From Pseudomonas sp. MM211 (GTDB lineage: Bacteria > Pseudomonadota > Gammaproteobacteria > Pseudomonadales > Pseudomonadaceae), in the NCBI RefSeq assembly GCF_020386635.1, contig NZ_CP081942.1:2790001-2854000 (forward strand): DNA of 64,000 nt, written 5' to 3'. The notes beneath the pieces were generated by a model. It was not told the DNA's origin and searched no databases. It worked only from the letters and a program-made list of their open reading frames with translations. Shown here in pieces: positions 34,142-42,370 of the stretch (position 1 is its first letter; the number at the start of each line of letters is the position of its first letter). Position numbers and translations under genes: made by a program.

Positions 34142-35245
34142 TCAGTAGTTGCCGAGGGGCCAATCGGTGTAGCCCTTGGCGCCGCCACCGTAGTAGGACT
34201 CACGTGGGGCGATGGTCAGCTCGGCGCCGACACGCAGCCGCTGCACCAGATCCGGGTTCGAGATGAACAGGCGACCAAAGGCCACCGCGTCGATCTTGCC
34301 TTGGCCGCGACGCTCGATGGCCATGTCCAGGTCGTAGTTGTTGTTGCCGATGAAGGGGCCATCGAACAAGCCACTCAAGGCATCCATATCCACGCCTGGC
34401 GGTACTTCACGGGAGGTCGCCGTCGCGCCTTCAACGAAATGCAGATAAGCCAGATGCAACTGATTGAGCTGCTCGATGAGGTAGCCATGCAGGGCCATGA
34501 CGTTGCTGTCGGGCGGTGTATTGCCGGCATCCGGAGTGACCGGCGACAAGCGGATGCCCACGAGATCACTGCCCCAGATCTCGATGACGGCACGAGTGAC
34601 TTCCAGGGTGAGGCGCGCGCGGTTCTCGATCGAACCGCCGTATCGATCAGTACGCTGGTTGGTGGAATCACGCAGAAACTGGTCGAGCAGATAGCTGTTG
34701 GCGGAGTGGACTTCGACGCCATCGAACCCGGCCCGCTTGGCGTTTGCAGCGGCGAGCCTGTACTGATCGATAATTCCGGGGATCTCATCGCTCTCCAGCG
34801 CCCGCGGCATCGATACCGGAACGAAGCCTGCAGTCGTATAGGTGTTGCCTTCGGCCTTGATCGCCGACGGTGCTACCGGCGCCTGGCCACCCGGCTGCAG
34901 CTCGACACTGGAAAAGCGTCCGACGTGCCAGAGCTGGCTGACGATCTTGCCTCCTGCCGCATGCACCGCGTCCGTGACCTTGCGCCAGCCCGCCACCTGC
35001 TCATCGCTCCAGATGCCGGGCGTGGCGGCATAACCTCGGCCCTGGGCGGAGATGTTGGTGGCCTCCGCCACGATCAATCCCGCGGTGGCGCGCTGCGCGT
35101 AGTAAGTGGCATGCAGCTCACCCGGCACGCCGTCCTCGTCGTAACGGCTGCGCGTTACCGGCGCCATGACGATACGGTTCGCCAGTTCGATGGAGCCCAT
35201 TCGGGTGGGCGAGAAAAGATCGGTAAGTGCGCTGTTGTCAGTCAT
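34142..35245 (-). CDS. Old Yellow Enzyme family alkene reductase (NemA/XenB-like)
   Basis: A 367-residue FMN-dependent ene-reductase. Family residues are visible: LANRIVMAPVTRSR, LWHVGR, and the substrate-binding His/Asn pair in VEVHSANSYLLDQFLRD (Ser replaces the usual Gly). The C-terminal FGRLFISNPDLVQRL binds FMN phosphate. These enzymes reduce electrophilic double bonds and nitro compounds. GAGG precedes the ATG at 35245. It follows the TetR gene after 53 bases, and the gap contains a NemR-box-like palindrome. Confidence 0.92.
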   Translation of the reverse strand: MTDNSALTDLFSPTRMGSIELANRIVMAPVTRSRYDEDGVPGELHATYYAQRATAGLIVAEATNISAQGRGYAATPGIWSDEQVAGWRKVTDAVHAAGGKIVSQLWHVGRFSSVELQPGGQAPVAPSAIKAEGNTYTTAGFVPVSMPRALESDEIPGIIDQYRLAAANAKRAGFDGVEVHSANSYLLDQFLRDSTNQRTDRYGGSIENRARLTLEVTRAVIEIWGSDLVGIRLSPVTPDAGNTPPDSNVMALHGYLIEQLNQLHLAYLHFVEGATATSREVPPGVDMDALSGLFDGPFIGNNNYDLDMAIERRGQGKIDAVAFGRLFISNPDLVQRLRVGAELTIAPRESYYGGGAKGYTDWPLGNY

Positions 35246-35260
35246 TTGAACCTCAAAAAG

Positions 35261-35275
35261 TAGACCGGTCGACTA
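35261..35275. promoter_or_regulatory. NemR-box-like operator upstream of the Old Yellow Enzyme gene
   Basis: TAGACCGGTCGACTA resembles the E. coli NemR box (remembered as TAGACC..GGTCTA). It lies 16 bases upstream of the OYE start codon, in the TetR-OYE gap. Confidence 0.65.
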
Positions 35276-35298
35276 TAAAAAGAATAAAAAAGCTCGCG

Positions 35299-35880
35299 CT
35301 AACGCAGCAGGCGCTTGGTCATGCTCATGGCGGTGTCGAAAGACTCGGCGGACTTGTTCACCTTCACCAGGAGGCTGGCACCCAGCCAGAGTTGATAGAG
35401 CGATTCGGCGAACGCTCTGCTGCTTTCGTCCGTGTCGATGCTGCCATCGGCGATGCCCATTTCCACACAGGTGGCGATGCGCTGAATGATCTTCGCCGTG
35501 CCTCGCTCGAGAACGCCACGCATGTCTTCGGACAGATCACAGACCTCTGCGCCCAGCTTCACGACCAGGCACTTGCCCTCGGGAAGCTCGGTGCCCTGAG
35601 TCTCTGTCCAATAGGTGAAATAGGCCAGCAAGCGCGCGGCGCCGCTACCCGGCCGCGCCATGATCCCATCGACACGTCCCAGGTATTCGCAGAAGTACTC
35701 TTCCAGCAGCGCCTGGCCAAACTCTTCCTTCGACTTGAAGTAGTAGTAGAACGAACCCTTGGGCACGCCAGCGGCACTCAATACCTCTGCCAGACCTACG
35801 GCGGTATAGCCTTTGTTGGTCATCAGCGACTTGGCCACATCGATGATGTGCTGTCGCATGTCTTGAGCTTGTTTTTTCAT
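35299..35880 (-). CDS. TetR-family regulator, NemR-like
   Basis: A 193-residue regulator. The HTH is GLAEVLSAAGVPKGSFYYYFKSKEEFG (residues about 28-55), followed by EYFCEYLGRVD and a ligand domain with cysteines at KCLVV, EVCDL and TCVEMG. NemR senses electrophiles and hypochlorous acid through cysteine and lysine chemistry, so these cysteines are of interest. It is the first gene of the TetR-OYE-NTF2-SDR run, with a NemR-box-like palindrome before its start and another before OYE. NemR assignment is by similarity of context. Confidence 0.85.
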   Translation of the reverse strand: MKKQAQDMRQHIIDVAKSLMTNKGYTAVGLAEVLSAAGVPKGSFYYYFKSKEEFGQALLEEYFCEYLGRVDGIMARPGSGAARLLAYFTYWTETQGTELPEGKCLVVKLGAEVCDLSEDMRGVLERGTAKIIQRIATCVEMGIADGSIDTDESSRAFAESLYQLWLGASLLVKVNKSAESFDTAMSMTKRLLR

Positions 35881-35903
35881 AGGCCGCGGATGATAGGTAA
35901 AAA

Positions 35904-35918
35904 TAGACCGATCGTCTA
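35904..35918. promoter_or_regulatory. NemR-box-like operator upstream of the TetR gene
   Basis: TAGACCGATCGTCTA is a near-perfect palindrome 24 bases before the TetR start. It matches the site at 35261-35275 in 12 of 15 positions, suggesting autoregulation. Confidence 0.7.
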
Positions 35919-36441
35919 CAAGGCTCGTAGCGTTCTACTCCAAGTGGTTCTGACAATCGGAGCGCACTTGCATGTTCTTGACGGATGCTCGCTTCTCTTT
36001 GGGGCGCGCCTGGTCTCAGCGGCATATCCGTGACTCGGCGTCAGGCACTGGGCTAATGCCGTGACGGCAACGCGATACAGGCCGTCGCCCAGTTTCTGTG
36101 TACGCGAGTATTCCCTTGCTCTGAGGGGGCAAGGGTGTTCCTCTGTGCTGCATGCAGCAGGGTTGAGGGCGGGTGCAACTCTCGTCGTCTAGGCTGGTTG
36201 CGCGGCCCTGCTTGTTGTCAGCAAAGGCTGCGATGTTCGAGGCATCAACCGCTTGCCACACCCCTCTCGTGCGGATCGACTCTGCAATCGCTGTCCATCT
36301 TCTAGCAGAGAATCATCGCCTGCATCTGCGGCGCTTATTTCGTCGATTTGTACGCTGCAATACCTACGGCAGTACTTTTTGTACACAACCTAAGTAGTGG
36401 TGCCCTGACTCAGGTGCGCATGCTCGACAGGAGGCCGTCAT
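35919..36441. other. Gene-free gap of about 520 bases
   Basis: Between the TetR operator and the acyltransferase start. Short frames exist on both strands but none has a ribosome site with a credible protein. The last 120 bases are more AT-rich and probably contain the acyltransferase promoter. Confidence 0.3.
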
Positions 36442-38403
36442 ATGCCATTCAGATCGGATATCAATGGGCTGCGTGCCGTCGCCGTGGTGCTGGTGGTGCT
36501 GTTTCACTTTGGGGTGGCGCCGGTCTCGGGTGGCTTCATCGGTGTGGACGTGTTCTTCGTGATCTCGGGTTACCTGATGACCGCGATCATCGTCTCGCGC
36601 CGGCTTGCGGGGCGATTTGGTTTCGCGGCGTTCTACCTGGAGCGCAGCCGGCGCATCGTGCCAGCGTTGGCGGTACTCTGCGTGGCGATGCTTGCAGTGG
36701 GGTGGTTCCTGCTGATGCCGAGAGAGTACGTCAGCCTGGGCAAACAGGTGATCGCTGCGCTGACCTTCATTTCCAATGTGCTGTTCTGGAAAGAGGCCGG
36801 GTACTTTCATGAAAGCGCCCATGACCTCTGGCTGCTGCACACCTGGTCGCTGTCCACCGAGTGGCAGTTCTATCTGCTTTACCCGATTCTGCTGGCCGTG
36901 TTGGCGCGCTTCGTCAGCCTGGCAGCCTGGCGCTGGATGATTCTCGCCGCTGCGCTGCTGTCGTTCATCATCGCGGTGATGGGCTCGCTGTACTCGGCGT
37001 CCGGGGCTTTCTACCTGCTGCCTGCGAGGGCCTGGGAGATGCTGGCCGGTGCGCTGGTGTACCTGTTTCCGCTCAAGTTGCTGAGTTATCAGCGCCGTGC
37101 GATGGCCTGGGTGGGGTTGGCGCTGATTCTGGCAGCGGCATTGCTGGTGAATGAACAGCATCTATGGCCGGGTTATCTGGCGCTGATTCCTGTGGCGGGC
37201 ACCGCGCTGTTTATCGCTGCCGGGCATGAGCGCTGTGCGCTGACCGATAATCGTATCGCCCAGTACCTGGGGCGCACGTCGTACTCGGTCTATCTGTGGC
37301 ACTGGCCCATCGTGGTGTGGCTGGGCTATTTCAGCCTGGAGAGTCAGCCGCTTTGGCTGGCGATCGGCATGCTGACGTCCCTGGCGGCCGGGCATCTTTC
37401 CTATGTGTTCGTAGAGCTGGGTGCCACCCGCAGCGGTGGCGTGCTGAGGCGTACCCAACCAGCGGCCAAGCTCGGCATGCTGTTTGGCGTGGTGCTCGCG
37501 GCCATGCTGACAGTGGTGGCCAGCGGCGTACCCGCTCGGCTCTCGGCCGACTTTCGCCGTGCCTCGGCGGGGTTGTCGATGCCGATCATTACCAACGGCT
37601 GGTGCTTCTACAGCGTGGAGACCATCACCACGCTACCGGTGGGCAACCGCGGCCAGCTCTGTCGCCTCGGCGCGCGGGACGGCGAGCTCAAGGCGCTGCT
37701 GATTGGCGACTCCTTCGCGGGGCATTACGCGCCGTTCTGGGATGCAATCGGCAAGACCCTGTCCATCGACGTGCAGTCGGTCGCCAGCGACTGGTGCTTT
37801 CCCTCCGAGGGCCAGGCCTTCACCGGACCGACCAGCAGTCGCGCCTACGAGCAGTGCCAGCTCAACCGCGCTTATCTGAAGGCCGGTATCGAGCGATACG
37901 ACCTGATCATCTTCGCCGGCTCCTGGGGTGTGATCCGTAACCAGCAGAAGATGGATGGTGTGTACCAGGCCATCCAGCTGACGTCCGGAAGGGCGCCATT
38001 GTTGATCGTGATGCCGACACCGACCAACTTCGACGTCAATGTCGCCGATCGGTATGCCCGCACGCTGCTGTTCGACATGACCTTCGACATCGGCAAGTAC
38101 GGCAAGCAGCGTGACGTCTCCGCGCGCCTGGCCAACGCCGAGCTGGCCGCACAGGTCAGCGATGTCGGCAACATCATGTTCCTGGCCCGCGATGACCTGT
38201 TCCATGTCGGCGGCGAGCCCTCGGATGTAACGGGCGATAACGTACCGTTCGGCCTGGATGAGTCTGGCCACCTGAGCATCTACGGTTCGCAACAGGCCGC
38301 AGAAGCCTTCCGCGAAACGGCGCGCTACCGGACGCTGGTGGAGCGCCTGCAGATGTTGCGTCTGCAACGGATAGACCTGGGCCAGCGGCAATTGCGTATC
38401 TGA
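36442..38403 (+). CDS. OafA-type acyltransferase with C-terminal SGNH domain
   Basis: A 653-residue inner-membrane protein. AGGAGG lies just before the ATG at 36442. The N-terminal half (residues 1-340) is an acyltransferase-3 domain with about ten helices and signatures FRSDINGLRAVAVVLVVLFH, GGFIGVDVFFVISGYLM, FYLERSRRIVPAL and WSLSTEWQFYLLYP. The periplasmic half is an SGNH domain with the nucleophile in LLIGDSFAGHY and the late DESGHLS motif. Such fusions O-acetylate lipopolysaccharide, exopolysaccharide or other glycans. No polysaccharide cluster is nearby, so the target is unknown. Confidence 0.92.
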   Translation: MPFRSDINGLRAVAVVLVVLFHFGVAPVSGGFIGVDVFFVISGYLMTAIIVSRRLAGRFGFAAFYLERSRRIVPALAVLCVAMLAVGWFLLMPREYVSLGKQVIAALTFISNVLFWKEAGYFHESAHDLWLLHTWSLSTEWQFYLLYPILLAVLARFVSLAAWRWMILAAALLSFIIAVMGSLYSASGAFYLLPARAWEMLAGALVYLFPLKLLSYQRRAMAWVGLALILAAALLVNEQHLWPGYLALIPVAGTALFIAAGHERCALTDNRIAQYLGRTSYSVYLWHWPIVVWLGYFSLESQPLWLAIGMLTSLAAGHLSYVFVELGATRSGGVLRRTQPAAKLGMLFGVVLAAMLTVVASGVPARLSADFRRASAGLSMPIITNGWCFYSVETITTLPVGNRGQLCRLGARDGELKALLIGDSFAGHYAPFWDAIGKTLSIDVQSVASDWCFPSEGQAFTGPTSSRAYEQCQLNRAYLKAGIERYDLIIFAGSWGVIRNQQKMDGVYQAIQLTSGRAPLLIVMPTPTNFDVNVADRYARTLLFDMTFDIGKYGKQRDVSARLANAELAAQVSDVGNIMFLARDDLFHVGGEPSDVTGDNVPFGLDESGHLSIYGSQQAAEAFRETARYRTLVERLQMLRLQRIDLGQRQLRI

Positions 38404-38529
38404 TCGCCGCGATCCCTGGCAGATGAAGCGATTTCCGCCAGCCGGTGCCTGAATCGCCTGAACCTCTCCCGGCGTGTGCCTCTCGGACGTTATGAGTCCC
38501 AATCTTTGACTTCATCAGAGGTACGCACC

Positions 38530-38817
38530 ATGAGTGTCAATGCTATCGACAGTGCTCGTAACTCGGCTTATTCAACCTATCAGGACGCCCTCAATTGGGC
38601 CGGCTCGCTCAGTGCTCAGCGGCCCCCGGAGGATGAGCCGTCAGAGGAGCCGGGTTGGAATACGGACACCCAGCCCGACGAGTTGCCGCAAGAGCAGCCT
38701 GGCGAGTTGCCACAAGAGCAACCCGACGAGCTGCCGCAAGAGCAACCTGAAGAGTTACCGCAAGAGCAGCCCGAAGAGTTGCCGAAGAATCCGGGTAACG
38801 GGCAGAGCGAAATCTGA
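38530..38817 (+). CDS. Small acidic protein with ELPQEQP tandem repeats
   Basis: A 95-residue cytoplasmic protein; AGAGG precedes the ATG at 38530 (MSVNAIDSARNSAYSTYQDALNWAG). The N-terminal helix of about 28 residues is followed by a disordered acidic tail of four 8-residue repeats, [DGE]ELPQEQP, plus a partial copy (38677-38790). There is no signal peptide. I know no homologue or function. It has its own terminator. Confidence 0.7.
   Translation: MSVNAIDSARNSAYSTYQDALNWAGSLSAQRPPEDEPSEEPGWNTDTQPDELPQEQPGELPQEQPDELPQEQPEELPQEQPEELPKNPGNGQSEI
38677..38790 (+). repeat. 24-bp tandem repeat encoding ELPQEQP, four copies plus partial
   Basis: Units at 38677, 38701, 38725 and 38749, then a partial unit from 38773. 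They differ mainly at third codon positions, so the repeat is older than very recent slippage but could still vary between strains. Confidence 0.85.
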
Positions 38818-38846
38818 CTGGCCCGCCAGCCACGGCAAGTACATGA

Positions 38847-38873
38847 AAACGCCCGGCCATAAGCCGGGCGTTT
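38847..38873 (+). terminator. Intrinsic terminator of the repeat-protein gene
   Basis: AAACGCCCGGC / GCCGGGCGTTT with a short loop (38858-38862), about 30 bases after the stop. Confidence 0.8.
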
Positions 38874-39115
38874 GCATGGCGCACGTCCCGTGGAACCGCC
38901 GGGCTGCTGGCTGGAGCTTAAGTGCGCTAGCGTACGGACGATTTGCCGCGAATCTGTAATGTTTCAGGTGATGGATAATTGGCCAACATTCTGTGTCCGC
39001 CAGCCGAGCGTAAGTGTTTGGGCAACATATGGAGCAGGCCGGATTCCATCGCAGCGATGCGTTCGTCCGGCTCTGCAGTTGCGCCGCAATGGAGTTTGCA
39101 GAAGAGCGAGGCGTT
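38874..39115. other. Intergenic region upstream of the GGDEF/EAL gene
   Basis: About 240 bases with no gene. The open frame of the GGDEF/EAL gene extends into it, but no upstream start has a ribosome site. Confidence 0.3.
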
Positions 39116-41212
39116 ATGAGCTACCGGGTTTTGCTGGTCGCCGCCGACATAGAGTTGTGCAACGGGTTGCAGATGGCGTTGAGCGAGGTGGGCGATGGCT
39201 CGTTTGACTGCGAGTGTGTTGCCAGCCTGTCGACGGCTCAGGTTCGTCTCAGGCGCAGCGGCATTGATGCGGTACTGCTGGATCTGAATCTGCTTCATGG
39301 CGCCAGCAGCGCGCGCTGTTCGCGGTTCTTCGCATCGGCAGCTAATGCGCCGGTGATGACGCTCTGCGAGCCGAAGAGCGAAGCGCTCGCACGTCAGGCG
39401 CTGCGCTGGGGGGCACATGGCTATCTGCTCAAGGGGCAGATAGCCAGCGGCCTGCTGGCCCGTTCGGTGATCGCGGCCATCTACGGCAAACTGGGCGAGA
39501 AGCGTGATCAACGGGCAAGTACGCGCGCCGAAATCACCTTGGACTGTCTGGCTGATGCGGTGATCGGCACGGATGTGCACGGCCAGGTGGACTACCTCAA
39601 CCTGGCCGCCGAACGCCTGACCGGGTACAGGCGTTCGGAGGCCTTGGGCCGGCCCATCGCCGAGGTGATGACGCTGATTGACAGCGTTACGCGTACGGTC
39701 TGCCACAGCCCTGTCGAGCGATTGCTACGGCGTGGCCGGCGAGCGACTGAGGCAGGCAGTACCCTGCTGGTGCATAGCGATGGCAGCACCCTTGCCATTG
39801 AACAGTCCGCAACGCCTATCCGCGATGGCAAGGGCCCTATTAGCGGTGCGGTCACGGTGTTCCGCGATGTCAGCGTGTCCCATGCTGCGGCGCTCAAAAT
39901 GTCTCATCTGGCGCAGCATGATGGCCTGACCCAACTGCCCAACCGTGCTTTGCTGAATGACCGCATTTATCAGGCGATTAGCCTGGCTCAGCGTACCGGC
40001 AACGTGGTGGCCGTGATGTTTCTCGACCTTGATCACTTCAAGGCGGTTAACGATTCGCTCGGCCATCACCTTGGCGACAAACTGCTGCTGGCGGTGAGTC
40101 AGCGGTTGACAGCCTGTGTACGCAGTTCCGACACGGTCAGCCGTACCGGCGGCGATGAGTTCGTGGTGCTGCTGGCTGGCGACAGCGACGGGCATAGCGC
40201 AGGGCTTACCGCCCGGAAGATTCTCGATGCGTTACAGGTGCCTTACCTCATTGAGGAACAGCGTCTACAGATCACCTGCAGCATCGGCATCAGCCTGTAT
40301 CCCCGGGATGCGGACGCCGCCGAGGCGCTGCTGAGGAATGCCGACCAGGCCATGTACTACGCCAAGGAGAGCGGGCGTAACCACTACCTGTTCTTCCAGC
40401 ATGATATGAGGCTGCGCGCCAGCGAGCGCATGGCGGTGGAGCAGGGCTTGAACCATGCCATCGAGCACCAGCAACTGCGGCTTTACTTCCAGCCCAAGGT
40501 AGATCTGCGCAGTGGCCGAATTACCGGTGCCGAGGTGTTGTTGCGCTGGCTGCATCCGCAGTGGGGGCTGACCTTGCCAGAGCGTTTTTTGCCGATTGCC
40601 GAGGCCAGTGGGGTGATGGTGCGTCTGGGCCGCTGGGTTCTGCACGAGGCTTGCCTGCAGGTTGGCCGCTGGGATGCCCAGGGCATCGTGCTGGAGGCGA
40701 TTTCGGTGAATATATCGGCCGTCGAGTTTCGCCACCCGGGATTCGTTGCTGGAGTGCGCGAAGAGCTCGCTGAATGTGCCCTGCAACCAGGCCGCCTGCA
40801 CCTGGAATTCACCGAGGGCGTGCTGATGCACGATGCTCAAGCCAGTCAGCAGGTGCTGGAGCAGCTAAAGGCGCTTGGCGTGCGGCTGAGCATCGACGAC
40901 TTCGGCACAGGGTATTCGTGTCTGAGCCTGTTGCTGCTGTTGCCCATGGATTCGCTGAAAATCGACCAACGATTTATCGCCGCAATCAGCGCGTTGGGCG
41001 CTAATGATCCGATCGTGCGTGCGCTGATTGCCATCGCTACCAGCCTGAAACTCAAGGTGGTGGCCGAGGGCATCGAGACGCCTGCGCAGCTGGCTTTTCT
41101 CGATGCCGAGCACTGTGATGAGGGGCAGGGCCATCTGTTCAGTGCCGCACTCAACGAAGAGTGCTTCACCGCGCTGATGCAGTTACCGCAGCCTTTTCAC
41201 CTGCGGCCTTGA
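39116..41212 (+). CDS. REC-like/PAS/GGDEF/EAL cyclic-di-GMP protein
   Basis: A 698-residue protein. The ATG at 39116 (MSYRVLLVAADIELCNGLQM) has GAGG just upstream. Residues 1-120 form a receiver-like fold with LLDLNLLHG at the phospho-acceptor strand. Residues about 140-260 are a PAS domain, followed by a GGDEF domain with an intact TGGDEF active site. The C-terminal EAL domain reads GAEVLLRWLHP (Val for Ala), SVNIS, LEFTE, DDFGTGYSCL, LKID and AEGIET, so metal and catalytic residues are kept. It can in principle both make and degrade c-di-GMP. No partner kinase gene is nearby. Confidence 0.92.
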   Translation: MSYRVLLVAADIELCNGLQMALSEVGDGSFDCECVASLSTAQVRLRRSGIDAVLLDLNLLHGASSARCSRFFASAANAPVMTLCEPKSEALARQALRWGAHGYLLKGQIASGLLARSVIAAIYGKLGEKRDQRASTRAEITLDCLADAVIGTDVHGQVDYLNLAAERLTGYRRSEALGRPIAEVMTLIDSVTRTVCHSPVERLLRRGRRATEAGSTLLVHSDGSTLAIEQSATPIRDGKGPISGAVTVFRDVSVSHAAALKMSHLAQHDGLTQLPNRALLNDRIYQAISLAQRTGNVVAVMFLDLDHFKAVNDSLGHHLGDKLLLAVSQRLTACVRSSDTVSRTGGDEFVVLLAGDSDGHSAGLTARKILDALQVPYLIEEQRLQITCSIGISLYPRDADAAEALLRNADQAMYYAKESGRNHYLFFQHDMRLRASERMAVEQGLNHAIEHQQLRLYFQPKVDLRSGRITGAEVLLRWLHPQWGLTLPERFLPIAEASGVMVRLGRWVLHEACLQVGRWDAQGIVLEAISVNISAVEFRHPGFVAGVREELAECALQPGRLHLEFTEGVLMHDAQASQQVLEQLKALGVRLSIDDFGTGYSCLSLLLLLPMDSLKIDQRFIAAISALGANDPIVRALIAIATSLKLKVVAEGIETPAQLAFLDAEHCDEGQGHLFSAALNEECFTALMQLPQPFHLRP

Positions 41213-41216
41213 ATGC

Positions 41217-41939
41217 TCAGTGGCGCAGCGGCATGTAGGACAGCAGGCGGTCGGTTTCCTTTTTCACCACGCAGTAGCACTCACAGCTCATTTGTTCGAG
41301 CCGCTTACGGTTGAGTACCGTGATATGCCCACGGCTGTATTCGATCACCCCTTGGCGCTGCAGCTTGCCGGCGGCCTCGGTGACACCCTCGCGGCGTACG
41401 CCGAGCATGTTGGCGATCAGCTCCTGGGTCATGGTCAGTTGGTTGCTGGGCAGGCGATCGAGTGACAGCAACAGCCAGCGGCACAACTGCTGGTCGATCG
41501 AGTGATGGCGGTTGCACACGGCGGTCTGCGACATCTGGGTGATCAGTGCCTGTGTGTAGCGCAGCATCAGCACCAGCATCTCGCCATGGCGGTTGAATTC
41601 GTCTTTCAGGCGCTGCCCTTGCAGGCGGTAGGCGTAGCCAGCACTTTGCACCACGGCACGGCTTGGCGTGCTTTCGCCACCCATGAACAGGGATATGCCC
41701 ACCAGCCCTTCGTTGCCGACCACGGAGATCTCTGCAGAGGCGCCACTTTCCATGACATTGAGCAAGGAAATGATGGAGTCGGTCGGAAAGTACACATGGC
41801 GTACCGATTCGCCTGACTCATAGAGCACCTGGCCGAGCGGCAGGGTGACAAGTTCTAGGTGCGAAAAAAGCCTCTCCTGGACTTCGCCAGGCAGAGCAGC
41901 CAATAAGTGGTTCTGCTGAGGCATACAGTCTTCAGGCAT
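41217..41939 (-). CDS. Crp/Fnr-family transcriptional regulator
   Basis: A 240-residue regulator: a cyclic-nucleotide-type beta-roll (LELVTLPLGQVLYESGESVRHVYFPTDS, GNEGLVGISLFMGG) followed by an HTH_Crp domain (MTQELIANMLGVRREGVTEAAGKLQRQG). Near the C-terminus lies the cysteine cluster CECYCVVKKETDRLL, a conserved mark of this subgroup rather than an Fnr-type iron-sulphur site. The effector is unknown. It converges with the GGDEF/EAL gene with only 4 bases between stops. Confidence 0.88.
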   Translation of the reverse strand: MPEDCMPQQNHLLAALPGEVQERLFSHLELVTLPLGQVLYESGESVRHVYFPTDSIISLLNVMESGASAEISVVGNEGLVGISLFMGGESTPSRAVVQSAGYAYRLQGQRLKDEFNRHGEMLVLMLRYTQALITQMSQTAVCNRHHSIDQQLCRWLLLSLDRLPSNQLTMTQELIANMLGVRREGVTEAAGKLQRQGVIEYSRGHITVLNRKRLEQMSCECYCVVKKETDRLLSYMPLRH

Positions 41940-42150
41940 GGAGTCCCTTCGGTATTACTCTATAGACCTCCTCACTATACGCCTGGAATACACACGGCTC
42001 CGTTCGCTAGCGTACATAGCTCGTTGGCCGCTCGGTTTCGCCATGGCGTAGGTTGCCGAAGCCAGATCGGATTCTGGCTCCCCTCGTGCAGACGCTCATA
42101 GCGCTTGAGGTGACCCTCATCGGTAGCAACGTGGGGTCGCTGCTTGCCTG

Positions 42151-42366
42151 TCAGGTGGTACGGTGCCGCTCGAAGAAGCTGACGATCTGCTTTTGCGCTT
42201 CTTCGTGGGTCATGTCGTAGCGGTTTTTTACCAAATGGGTGAGCTTGTCCAGATCGCCTCCGGATTTGATCAGTTCTTCCAGGGTGAGGTCGTCCCAGAC
42301 AATTTGCGCCAGGCCCGCGAGGAGCCGCCATTTACCCTTGATGATTTCGGTCAGTGGTCTGTTCAT
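42151..42366 (-). CDS. CsbD-like stress protein
   Basis: A 71-residue protein, MNRPLTEIIKGKWRLLAGLAQIVWDDLTLEELIKSGGDLDKLTHLVKNRY, shortened here: the K.KGKW..L.G..K..W..LT..EL pattern and the DKL...V..RYG-like helix are typical of CsbD/UPF0337. CsbD is a general-stress protein of unknown mechanism. It begins 4 bases after the stop of the giant glucan synthase, so it is probably translated from the same mRNA. Confidence 0.8.
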   Translation of the reverse strand: MNRPLTEIIKGKWRLLAGLAQIVWDDLTLEELIKSGGDLDKLTHLVKNRYDMTHEEAQKQIVSFFERHRTT

Positions 42367-42370
42367 AGTT

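Noticed and set aside
35227..36033. 268-residue plus-strand frame opposite the NemR-like TetR gene
   Set aside because: Antisense to a TetR gene with clear HTH; no start signal.
36173..36397. 74-residue frame in the gap before the acyltransferase
   Set aside because: No ribosome site and no recognisable composition; treated as non-coding.
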